Notes: generated from the letters alone by a model not told the origin. Positions 1 to 5,451 are shown, counted from the first letter of the stretch. The stretch: 6,382 nt of DNA from an uncultured Lachnospiraceae bacterium (GCA_910577115.1 CAJTMC010000096.1:1-6382); one strand, 5' to 3'. Translations and numbers: made by a program.

Positions 1-10
1 ACGCCTGTAT

Positions 11-1669
11 TTAGGCGGTTTGACGTTTGGTACGCTGCATATACTCCTGTTCCATTTCCCGCATTTCCTCGTTCGTGGGGATGTCCACAATCCCGACATA
101 GGAATAGTAGATGTCGATTTGCTGTGTCCGTTTCCCGTCCTTTTTCTCACGCTCATGGACTACGATTTTTTCCACAAATGCGTTTAGAACTTCGGGCGTT
201 AGCTCGTCGATGCGGGTGTATTTCTTGGTGACGGCTATCAGCTTGGCAACATTGGTCGTTTCCGTATCGGATTCGCTGACCTCGGCTCTCAAGGCTTCCA
301 TTTCCTGCTTTAGCTGCTCCTGCTCGGCTTCATATCCGTCCGACAGCTTGTAAAAGCGTTCGTCATTCAGCTTTCCATTGACATTATCCTCATAAATTTT
401 GCGAAACAGGCGGTCAAGCTCCTTCATCCTCTTTTCGTCCTTTTCAATCTGTTTCTGCTTTGCGGACAATTCGTATCGGCGTTCCGCAAGGGTGGTGTCA
501 ATCTGCTGTCGGATAAACACACGCTCAAACTGCTGTAAATAGGACAGGAAATGCTGAAGCTGTTTCAGCACCAGTTTCTGCAAGGCATCTTCTCGGATAT
601 AGTGCTGCGTACACTCTTTATTTCTGCTGTTCCCTTTGTATTTCGCACAACGGAAGTAAGGCTTGTCCCTTACTACGCAGAGATTCAGCTTTGCCCCACA
701 GTCGGCACAGTAAAGCAATCCCGAAAACATGCTGATATTGCCTGTCCTGTTCCTCCTGCGCTTGCCCTGCCGTATCATCTGTACCTTTTCCCATACTTCA
801 CTGTCAATAATCGGTGTGTGGGCGTTTTCAATATATGCCCTCCTGTCTTTTGAAGTTGGGATTCGTTTCTTGCTCTTAAAGCCTAAACGTGTGGATTTGA
901 AACTCTCCGTTGTACCGATATACGCCACGTCCTCCAGTATTTCCACCACTTTGGACTGATGCCAGTTATAAGGATTTTCTGATACCATCGCCACGCCAAT
1001 GCCTTTCGATGCCTTATATGCAGATGGCGTCAATACTTTATCTGCCCAGAGCATGTCTGCAATCGCTGTCGGACCGTAGCCCTGCATACAAAGCAAAAAT
1101 ATCCTGCGGACAACTGCCGCCGCTTCCTCGTCCACAAGCCAACGGGTCTTGTCATCTGGATTCCGCAAATATCCGTAGGGCGGTGCGCCCAAATGCTCCC
1201 CCGCAAGCCCTTTCGCTTTCTTGACTTCCTTTACCTTTTTGCTCGTGCTTTTGGGATACCATTCGTTGAAAAGGTTGGTAAAGGCGGCAAATTCGTTGCT
1301 CTCAAGGCTGCCCGTGTCCACGTTGTCCATGACGGCGATGAACCGCACGCCCGCTTCGGGGTAGATGATTTCGGAGTAAGAGCCGACCTCGATATAGTTC
1401 CTGCCGAAGCGTGATAAGTCTTTGACAATGACGGTCTTTACAAACCCTTTTTCAATGTCCGACGACATTTCCTTAAAGCTTGGGCGGTCAAAATTCGTAC
1501 CCGTATAGCCGTCGTCCACGTAGAATTTCGGGTTAGGGAAACCGTGTTCTTTTGCGTATTTCATCAGATATTCTTTCTGGTTTACAATGCTGTTGCTTTC
1601 ACCTTCCCGCCCATCATCTTGGCTTAATCTACAATATAATGCCGTGAATTCTTCCTGCTGTCTTTTCAT
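11..1669 (-). CDS. Large serine recombinase (TndX/TnpX type), element integrase/excisionase
   Basis: A 552-aa site-specific recombinase that should cut and rejoin DNA through a serine-DNA intermediate to excise and integrate the element. Residues 10-140 form the resolvase domain: YCRLS places the nucleophile at Ser16, followed by GESNSI (23-28), DDGYTGTNFDRP (52-63) and KDLSRFGRNY (83-92) with Arg87 and Arg90. Residues about 160-300 are a Recombinase domain. A zinc ribbon follows with Cys321, Cys324, Cys341 and Cys353. Residues about 375-465 are a charged coiled coil, and the tail (about 495-530, KIVVHEREKKDGKR) matches DUF4368. The length is normal for the family. I chose the ATG at 1669 because AGGAG lies 7-8 nt upstream; an in-frame ATG at 1729 would overlap the promoter and lacks a ribosome site. 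It sits downstream of tnpW but has its own promoter. The family assignment is firm; the target site cannot be read because the element end is outside the window. Confidence 0.96.
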   Translation of the reverse strand: MKRQQEEFTALYCRLSQDDGREGESNSIVNQKEYLMKYAKEHGFPNPKFYVDDGYTGTNFDRPSFKEMSSDIEKGFVKTVIVKDLSRFGRNYIEVGSYSEIIYPEAGVRFIAVMDNVDTGSLESNEFAAFTNLFNEWYPKSTSKKVKEVKKAKGLAGEHLGAPPYGYLRNPDDKTRWLVDEEAAAVVRRIFLLCMQGYGPTAIADMLWADKVLTPSAYKASKGIGVAMVSENPYNWHQSKVVEILEDVAYIGTTESFKSTRLGFKSKKRIPTSKDRRAYIENAHTPIIDSEVWEKVQMIRQGKRRRNRTGNISMFSGLLYCADCGAKLNLCVVRDKPYFRCAKYKGNSRNKECTQHYIREDALQKLVLKQLQHFLSYLQQFERVFIRQQIDTTLAERRYELSAKQKQIEKDEKRMKELDRLFRKIYEDNVNGKLNDERFYKLSDGYEAEQEQLKQEMEALRAEVSESDTETTNVAKLIAVTKKYTRIDELTPEVLNAFVEKIVVHEREKKDGKRTQQIDIYYSYVGIVDIPTNEEMREMEQEYMQRTKRQTA

Positions 1670-1717
1670 AAAGCTCTCCTTTCCGACAGCAGACACGGTA
1701 TTGTGAAGTGTAGGTAC

Positions 1718-1746
1718 AGTATACCACATCTGCCCTTAAACTTCAA
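1718..1746 (-). promoter_or_regulatory. Sigma-A-type promoter of the recombinase gene
   Basis: On the minus strand, TTGAAG (1746-1741) and TATACT (1723-1718) are separated by exactly 17 nt, close to the TTGACA/TATAAT consensus. The predicted start is near 1711, giving a leader of about 40 nt before the ATG at 1669. A near-dyad overlaps the -10 box (TGTGGTA, then TACCTACA with one extra base) and could be an operator; that part is inference. The promoter lies in the 108-bp gap after tnpW, so the recombinase need not depend on read-through from the mob genes. Confidence 0.75.
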
Positions 1747-1777
1747 CGCTTTAAAGTGATAATTCTTCCGCTGCCTG

Positions 1778-2080
1778 TTATTCCCCGTTGTCATCACCCC
1801 AATTCTCATTATCATAAAATCCATATCCCTGTGCGCTGCGCCGAAAAATATCCGTAAGCATTACAAGCAAGTCCCGCCCGTCTTTTCGGAAATGGGCGTT
1901 GACGGTGTATTCCGTGCCGCCGATTTTCTCGGTAAGGCTCATCGGCTCTGGGATGCGGACAAGGGGCGTGACGTTCTGGACAGGCGGCAGAGGGGGATAT
2001 ATTTTGTCTGGATTTACCATAGGGACGTCCTTGTATTCCTCCATAATCGCCTGTATTTCTTCCTCGGACAGTCTGCTCAT
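1778..2080 (-). CDS. tnpW: TnpW-family transposon-encoded protein
   Basis: A 100-aa soluble protein. The diagnostic stretch is SLTEKIGGTEYTVNAHF (about residues 48-64) followed by a helix (LLVMLTDIFRR), which matches the TnpW family known from Tn4451-type transposons. The biochemical role of that family is not established as far as I know. The N-terminal half is acidic, then proline-rich (YPPLPPVQ, about residues 28-35). The start is well supported: AGGAGGGAGG lies at 2100-2091, and the ATG overlaps the relaxase TGA as ATGA (2080-2077), so translation is probably coupled. Its place between the relaxase and the recombinase fits a mobile-element accessory function, perhaps modulating one of them; that is inference. 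The tail (YDNENWGDDNGE) is acidic and probably disordered. Confidence 0.85.
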   Translation of the reverse strand: MSRLSEEEIQAIMEEYKDVPMVNPDKIYPPLPPVQNVTPLVRIPEPMSLTEKIGGTEYTVNAHFRKDGRDLLVMLTDIFRRSAQGYGFYDNENWGDDNGE

Positions 2081-3441
2081 CGCAATGGTTCCTCCCTCCT
2101 GCGTGCTGTTTTAACTGGCTGTTTCTGCCGATTTAACCGCTGATTTTCCATCGTGTCGTAGATTTGGTTTAAGCAGTCATCAATGTGTGCGGAGCGTTTT
2201 TCAATCCTGTCTGCATATTTCAGCCGCTTCCTAAGCTCCGTTATCCGCTCCGTCACGCACCGTTTTTCTTCCCGAATTTTTTCTTTTTCGGCTGGTGTGG
2301 CACGGCGTACCTTGTTCCGCACGTGCTGGCGGTAGTCAATCAGTTTATTCATTTCGGTCTGGTTTTTCTCCCTGTCGGCGTGTAAGTCGGAGAGGGTGGA
2401 AATGTTATGCTTGGACATATACCGTACCTGTGTGGTGATTTCATCTAACTTCCGCAATTCCTCTTTCATCAGCGGGCTTGTCGGCTTGTAGTCCGTGCCT
2501 TTGGGGAATATCCCCAACTGATAGCACCAGTAGTAATACAACGCTAAAATCCCCGTGGTTTTTTGATGTGGTTTCCATGCATTTTTATACTGCTCTGGCA
2601 TATGGGGAGAGTAGGAAATCTTTGCTTTGTAGTTCCCATATCGGGAAGCCCCGCCTAAACATGACCGTATGAAATTGGGGGTTAGCCGCTCGTCAAGCGT
2701 GTCTAATCTCGTGAAATGTTTGTATTTCGGCAGCTTCATTTTCCAATGGCTGCCCGAAAAATCAACCTCATATCCCTTATCGGCAAGGTATTTCATCATG
2801 TGCTGTAAATCCCTGCTCCCATTGATTGCCTCCCTTAAATCCTCCCGATAGACATTGTACCGTGTGGGTTTTCCGTTCTTTTCGTCCAGATAAAGCGGTC
2901 TGGATGGTGCTTTCTTGGGGTTTTCAATCACCGATAAACCGTACTCTCGGCATAAGCGGTCGGACGCTTCCCTCAACCTTTTCTGTTCTGATTTTGAGTA
3001 ATTATATTTCTGTCCGTCTATGAAAGAAACAGAGTTGAAACAAAAATGATTGTGCAGATGCCCTTTGTCAAGATGAGTGGCAACAATTATCTGGTATTTA
3101 TCGCCCCACATTTCCCCTGCTAATTTTAATCCGATTTCGTGGCACTGTTCGGGCGTTACCTCGTCTGGTTTGAAGCTCTGGTATCCGTGCCATGCAATAT
3201 ATCCGCCTGTCTTTTGGTACTGCTTCTTTGTCAAAATCATCTGTTGCAAGGCGGTTTCTTTCAGAGCGTTGATTGCGGAAACATACTCGCCCTCGTTTGT
3301 TTTTAACGGATTCTTCACATAGGAGAACACGTCAAAGAAGTCCTGCATATCTTCATTCGGCATGGTCTTTTCTGGATTTTCCACATAATCAATGAGGTCT
3401 TTCAGCCGCCCTTTGATATGCCATAAGCTCGTTGTTGCCAT
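2077..3441 (-). CDS. MOBP-type relaxase / mobilization nuclease
   Basis: A 454-aa relaxase that should nick oriT and stay covalently bound to the 5' end of the transferred strand. Motif I is near the N-terminus, with Tyr19 in DYVENPEKT as the likely catalytic tyrosine. AWHGYQSF (83-90) follows, then the metal-binding three-histidine motif HLDKGHLHNHF (123-133) with His123, Asp125, His128, His130 and His132. The sequence resembles Tn1549-like relaxases of Firmicutes rather than MOBV (Mob/Pre) proteins. Residues about 330-430 are highly charged and look like a coiled coil, a likely protein-interaction region. It starts one nucleotide after the mobC stop (TGATATG), with AGGGGGCGG just upstream, and overlaps tnpW by 4 nt. 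All catalytic motifs are intact, so it looks functional. With no type IV secretion genes in view, it presumably relies on a helper system or on genes outside the window. Confidence 0.95.
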   Translation of the reverse strand: MATTSLWHIKGRLKDLIDYVENPEKTMPNEDMQDFFDVFSYVKNPLKTNEGEYVSAINALKETALQQMILTKKQYQKTGGYIAWHGYQSFKPDEVTPEQCHEIGLKLAGEMWGDKYQIIVATHLDKGHLHNHFCFNSVSFIDGQKYNYSKSEQKRLREASDRLCREYGLSVIENPKKAPSRPLYLDEKNGKPTRYNVYREDLREAINGSRDLQHMMKYLADKGYEVDFSGSHWKMKLPKYKHFTRLDTLDERLTPNFIRSCLGGASRYGNYKAKISYSPHMPEQYKNAWKPHQKTTGILALYYYWCYQLGIFPKGTDYKPTSPLMKEELRKLDEITTQVRYMSKHNISTLSDLHADREKNQTEMNKLIDYRQHVRNKVRRATPAEKEKIREEKRCVTERITELRKRLKYADRIEKRSAHIDDCLNQIYDTMENQRLNRQKQPVKTARRREEPLR

Positions 3442-3442
3442 A

Positions 3443-3799
3443 TCAGACCGCCCCCTGTTCCATCAGTTCTTCTACATTAAATCGTAGTGGGAGAGTTATT
3501 TTCTGTTGCAGTTCTAAGATAAAATCCTCAATCTCCTTACAGATTTCGGCGGCGGTTAGATAGTAGGGAACACACTTTTTGAAAGCGTCATGCACCTCAT
3601 AGAGCTTGTTTAACAGTTCCCAAAACTCGGTTTTAGGCTGTGGCTGAGGGGCGTTTCCCTTGCATAACTGGCGCATAAATTCGGCGGTGGACAGACCGCA
3701 AGCGGCGGCGCACTGCTTTAATTTTTCATGTTCTTCCTCGTTCAATCGGACAGTAATCGGGACACTCCGCACAACCTTTTCTGATTTTTCTCTGCTCAT
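3443..3799 (-). CDS. mobC: MobC-like relaxosome accessory protein (ribbon-helix-helix)
   Basis: A 118-aa small DNA-binding protein. Residues 12-20 (SVPITVRLN) read as the ribbon strand, 21-33 as helix 1 and 38-47 (TAEFMRQLCK) as helix 2 after the GLS turn, the pattern of MobC/ribbon-helix-helix proteins. The C-terminal half is helical and probably mediates oligomerization or relaxase contact. Its expected job is to bind oriT and help the relaxase melt and nick DNA, and perhaps to repress its own operon; the role comes from the family. The ATG at 3799 has GAGG and GGAGG upstream (3814-3810), and the protein then begins like other MobC proteins. The longer in-frame start at 3874 would run into the oriT hairpins and lacks a ribosome site. 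It is the first gene of the mobC-relaxase-tnpW unit. Confidence 0.88.
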   Translation of the reverse strand: MSREKSEKVVRSVPITVRLNEEEHEKLKQCAAACGLSTAEFMRQLCKGNAPQPQPKTEFWELLNKLYEVHDAFKKCVPYYLTAAEICKEIEDFILELQQKITLPLRFNVEELMEQGAV

Positions 3800-3842
3800 T
3801 TTCCTCAATCCTCCAGTCTTATTTTTCTTTCTTCGGGGTAAA

Positions 3843-3911
3843 CAGGGGATGTCCCCTGAGTAAGTTACGCCCACTTGTTTTGTGTGGGCGGGATTGTGGC
3901 TGACACAATCC
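3843..3911 (+). other. Candidate origin of transfer (oriT)
   Basis: Three adjacent perfect inverted repeats lie just upstream of mobC: CAGGGGA/TCCCCTG (3843-3849 and 3852-3858), CGCCCAC/GTGGGCG (3868-3874 and 3884-3890) and GGATTGTG/CACAATCC (3891-3898 and 3904-3911). Between the first two is TAAGTTACGCCC (3861-3872). This resembles the nic region of RSF1010 and pGO1/pSK41 oriTs (TAAGTGCGCCC or TAAATGCGCCC), which likewise sits 2-3 nt after a hairpin. By analogy the nick would fall on the plus strand near 3869/3870. Transfer would then lead rightwards, with the mob genes entering last, the usual arrangement. The resemblance is to oriTs of a different relaxase class, so the exact nick is inferred. 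Confidence 0.72.
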
Positions 3912-4081
3912 GATGCTCGCTATCTCTGTGGACAACGCCGCAGAGCATTTTTCCTGTGCAGCAGTATTCTTCCATACCTGCCTTACCCGCCGAAAAGAAA
4001 ATCCTATGTCCTTTCCACCTCCGTTCTGGATTCGATTTTTCTTGACTTTTGGATAAATGAAAAAGCCGCCACACCGCACCA

Positions 4082-4116
4082 CGAATGACAGGAGTGTTTT
4101 CTCCTGCTCAGATTCG
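4082..4116. repeat. Two-step inverted repeat
   Basis: The inner arms CAGGAG/CTCCTG (4089-4094 and 4101-4106) enclose a TGTTTT loop. The outer arms CGAAT/ATTCG (4082-4086 and 4112-4116) extend the stem across a small internal loop. There is no T-run on either side, so it does not look like a terminator. Confidence 0.6.
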
Positions 4117-4152
4117 CAATGCTATGTAACGGCTTTGGGATTCAAAACCTTG

Positions 4153-4218
4153 CTGCCATACGCCAGCCGAAAAGGACGACTTACGTTCGGCGGCAGTCAG
4201 CCTTATCCATTGGCTGAC
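4153..4218. repeat. Pair of adjacent hairpins
   Basis: The first hairpin has CTGCC/GGCAG outside (4153-4157, 4192-4196) and GCCGAA/TTCGGC inside (4166-4171, 4186-4191). It abuts a second perfect 7-bp repeat, GTCAGCC/GGCTGAC (4196-4202, 4212-4218), with a 9-nt loop. The two sharing a junction suggests a structured single-stranded DNA or RNA element. The function is unknown. Confidence 0.6.
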
Positions 4219-4269
4219 ATTTCATTCTTCCATCTATGTGCTATTTCATTTTCAATCTTCCAATTCCCT

Positions 4270-4307
4270 CATGGGTATTTCAGAATACCATAGCGGCTGT
4301 ACCCATG
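4270..4307. repeat. Perfect 8-bp inverted repeat with a nested competing hairpin
   Basis: CATGGGTA (4270-4277) and TACCCATG (4300-4307) are perfect arms. A second perfect repeat, GGTATT/AATACC (4274-4279, 4284-4289, TCAG loop), shares bases with the left arm, so only one can form at a time. It may be a protein-binding site or a switchable structure. Confidence 0.55.
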
Positions 4308-4372
4308 TCAATACTTTGGGCAAACTTTTTAGTATTCCCTGTGGACGGGAATTTTATTCACCTACTTTGAAA

Positions 4373-4404
4373 ATTGGGCAAGGGAATTTTGTCCCTCACC
4401 CAAT
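4373..4404 (-). terminator. Probable terminator of the sigma-like gene
   Basis: Minus-strand hairpin with arms ATTGGG/CCCAAT (4399-4404, 4373-4378) and AGGGA/TCCCT (4381-4385, 4392-4396) separated by a symmetric CA/CA internal loop. It is followed by TTTTC on the minus strand. It lies about 30 nt past the stop at 4436. The T-run is short, so termination may be partial. Confidence 0.55.
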
Positions 4405-4435
4405 AGTCCATAAGGAAACAGAGAATATTAGATGG

Positions 4436-4861
4436 TTATAAAATCTTCCGCAGTTTTTTCCGCAGATGGTCTAGCCTTGCATAGATAGCCCCTGTTGTCA
4501 ATCCCACAAGCGGGGCAATTTCCTTTGTGGAATAGCCCTGCATTTTCAGCAGGATGATTTGCAGGGTACGCCTGTCCACCGTAAGCAATGCCCGATACAG
4601 AGTTTCGTCCTCAATCTCGTCCAGTAAATCAGCAACCGTCTTTAGCTCGGTATTCTGTTCCCTGTCTGCCATCCCCTCAAGGTATTCACCGAAGTCGCTT
4701 GTCCAATGGTAAAACCGCCTGTTGGAATTGAAGTCTGCCCTGTCGTCTGTGCGGATTTGTTCAATGGTGGTTTCATCAACTCCGTGTTCCCTCAATATTT
4801 TTTCCTCGGCTTCTTTCCAGATAAGCCATTTCCTGTTCTCCCGTCCGTTGTTGTATGCCAT
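4436..4861 (-). CDS. Sigma-70 region 4-like regulatory protein of the mobile element
   Basis: A 141-aa cytoplasmic protein. Residues about 88-138 form a sigma-70 region 4 helix-turn-helix: a helix around TLQIILLKMQGYS, then TKEIAPLVGLTTGAIYARLDHLRKKL, where the second helix should contact DNA. The N-terminal part (NGRENRKWLIWKEAEEKILREHG) is highly charged and has no recognisable region 2. It may therefore work as a DNA-binding regulator or a partial sigma factor rather than a complete one. Small proteins of this type are common beside mob genes in Tn916/Tn1549-like elements. The ATG at 4861 has GGAGG at 4874-4870, and the typical family N-terminus MAYNNGRENRKW follows. The same frame stays open to an ATG at 5110, but that extension runs through a terminator hairpin and has no family features. 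Its mRNA leader is strongly structured, suggesting tight control. Confidence 0.88.
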   Translation of the reverse strand: MAYNNGRENRKWLIWKEAEEKILREHGVDETTIEQIRTDDRADFNSNRRFYHWTSDFGEYLEGMADREQNTELKTVADLLDEIEDETLYRALLTVDRRTLQIILLKMQGYSTKEIAPLVGLTTGAIYARLDHLRKKLRKIL

Positions 4862-4869
4862 TCTTTTTT

Positions 4870-4910
4870 CCTCCAATCTGAATTTTTGAAATGTAATAAT
4901 CCAGATTGGA
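4870..4910 (-). promoter_or_regulatory. Hairpin overlapping the Shine-Dalgarno of the sigma-like gene
   Basis: In the minus-strand RNA, TCCAATCTG (4910-4902) is perfectly complementary over 9 nt to CAGATTGGA (4880-4872), with a 21-nt A/U-rich loop. The 3' arm includes the first three bases of the GGAGG Shine-Dalgarno (4874-4870). If it forms, it would limit ribosome access to the ATG at 4861, giving translational control. The pairing is seen directly; the regulatory effect is inference. Confidence 0.6.
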
Positions 4911-4972
4911 TAGGCGGCGAACGGCAGCCAACAGCGGAAACAGCCCTTCGGCACATTCCGATAAAAAACGAC

Positions 4973-5009
4973 AAAAAAAACCGCAAAGGTTCCGTGACCT
5001 TTACGGTTT
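4973..5009 (-). terminator. Strong intrinsic terminator / attenuator upstream of the sigma-like gene
   Basis: Minus-strand stem of 13 pairs, one of them G-U (arms 5009-4997 and 4990-4978), with loop CACGGA, directly followed by eight T (4980-4973, the first overlapping the stem base). This is a textbook rho-independent terminator. It lies about 110 nt before the sigma ATG and points the same way, so it either ends an upstream short RNA or attenuates sigma transcription. Confidence 0.85.
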
Positions 5010-5031
5010 AGGGAGATTTTAGTTCCAATAT

Positions 5032-5149
5032 GTAGAAATATGACTTCTACTTGCAGGGTACAAAGCCCCCATGTACTGACGAGGAGTTTTTTAACAGGCT
5101 GTCCGCCCATCCCCGATATGATATATGTAAATAGAATTTGCTATTTGCA
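5032..5149 (-). promoter_or_regulatory. Structured leader segment with a weak possible promoter
   Basis: Between the two terminators lie the hairpins GTAGAA/TTCTAC (5032-5037, 5045-5050) and GTACA/TGTAC (5058-5062, 5072-5076). A weak promoter-like pair, TGCAAA (5149-5144) and TATATC (5125-5120) with 18-nt spacing, would give a ~140-nt transcript ending at the 4973 terminator. An ATG at 5074 could encode a 17-aa leader peptide beginning MGALYPASR, but no good ribosome site precedes it. AAATAG/CTATTT (about 5129-5146) adds another small dyad. Confidence 0.35.
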
Positions 5150-5152
5150 GGC

Positions 5153-5193
5153 AATAAAAATCCCTCCAAACTTCAAAAAGCGAAGTCGGAGGG
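5153..5193 (-). terminator. Intrinsic terminator of the leader / small RNA
   Basis: Minus-strand stem CCCTCC/GGAGGG (5193-5188, 5167-5162) extended by ACTTC/GAAGT (5186-5182, 5174-5170) with a G-T pair and one bulge between them, and loop GCTTTTT. It is followed by ATTTTTATT (5161-5153). No T-run lies on the plus side, so it acts leftwards. Confidence 0.8.
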
Positions 5194-5257
5194 TGGTCAG
5201 GGTATGACGAAATAGCCCACCCGAACATCGTTTTTTTTATTTGGTGGGCTTGTCCTA
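5153..5257 (-). ncRNA. Candidate ~105-nt small RNA or attenuator leader
   Basis: A minus-strand unit with a perfect TATAAT -10 box just upstream (5269-5264) and an intrinsic terminator at its end (5193-5153). Its 5' part folds as an 8-bp stem AGCCCACC/GGTGGGCT (5250-5243, 5221-5214) around a 21-nt A-rich loop. Within it, GGGTGG (5222-5217) is also complementary to CCACCC (5196-5191), which overlaps the 5' arm of the terminator, so stem 1 plus terminator competes with an antiterminator-like pairing. This geometry is that of attenuators and riboswitches. I do not recognise a known RNA family. It could be a free small RNA or the leader of the sigma-like transcript. Confidence 0.45.
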
Positions 5258-5263
5258 CCTATG

Positions 5264-5269
5264 ATTATA
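5264..5269 (-). promoter_or_regulatory. -10 box (TATAAT) for leftward leader transcription
   Basis: A perfect TATAAT reads on the minus strand 5269-5264. There is no good -35 at 16-18 nt (only T-rich sequence); TTTACA (5288-5283) is too close, at 13 nt. The core may be weak or activator-dependent. Confidence 0.4.
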
Positions 5270-5304
5270 GAAAGAACAAATATGTAAAAAATATCATTAC
5301 ATAA

Positions 5305-5321
5305 ATAGATAATATATCTAT
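5305..5321. repeat. Perfect palindrome, possible operator
   Basis: ATAGATA (5305-5311) and TATCTAT (5315-5321) are perfect arms around ATA. It sits about 35 bp upstream of the TATAAT box, a plausible position for an activator or repressor. The region is very AT-rich, which raises the chance of coincidence. Confidence 0.4.
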
Positions 5322-5365
5322 AAATTTTGGCAAGCACTAAAATAAATGAATTTCTTTAATAAACC

Positions 5366-5393
5366 AATACCCCGCTGTGAACAGCGGGGTATT
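5366..5393 (-). terminator. Terminator hairpin after the secreted-protein gene
   Basis: Perfect 13-bp arms AATACCCCGCTGT/ACAGCGGGGTATT with a two-base GA spacer, about 58 nt past the stop at 5452. The flanks are only moderately T-rich on the minus side (TATTGGTTTATT), and less so on the plus side. It probably ends the leftward transcript, and its strength might also block read-through from the opposite side. Confidence 0.75.
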
Positions 5394-5451
5394 AACTCTC
5401 GTGATGATCGCCAAATATCCACGCAGACACATTTGCTTGAGCCGTTTCTTT

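Larger units (their letters stand above)
3912..4367. other. Non-coding, hairpin-rich region next to oriT
   Basis: I see no convincing gene here. The stretch contains several inverted repeats, listed separately where strong. Weaker ones are ATGCTC (3913-3918) with GAGCAT (3943-3948), followed by five T, AATACT/AGTATT (about 4309-4336) and ATTCCC/GGGAAT (about 4333-4352). Open frames on both strands lack ribosome sites and recognisable protein features. The likely roles are extended oriT, binding sites for MobC or relaxase, or a single-strand start site for complementary synthesis after transfer; all of these are inference. Confidence 0.5.

Noticed and set aside
2..16. CGCCT/AGGCG repeat at the left edge as recombinase terminator or element end
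   Set aside because: The arms are only 5 bp, include the stop codon, and the flanking sequence that would show a T-run or the element end is outside the window.
1231..1428. Frames opposite or offset to the recombinase
   Set aside because: They are shadows of the GC-rich catalytic-domain coding sequence.
1670..1729. 20-residue N-terminal extension of the recombinase
   Set aside because: It overlaps the predicted promoter and transcript start; the ATG at 1669 has a good ribosome site and gives the standard family N-terminus.
3800..3874. 25-residue N-terminal extension of MobC
   Set aside because: It would be encoded by the candidate oriT; the ATG at 3799 has a ribosome site and the usual start.
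3819..4082. Minus-strand frame of 87 codons (and a shorter one in another frame)
   Set aside because: It crosses the three oriT hairpins and has no ribosome site or protein-like features.
4057..4293. 78-codon plus-strand frame in the oriT-adjacent region
   Set aside because: No proper ribosome site, no recognisable domain, odd composition, and it runs through several hairpins that better explain the sequence.
3843..4307. CRISPR array or iteron origin
   Set aside because: The repeats are inverted, different in sequence and not regularly spaced, and no replication or Cas gene is present.
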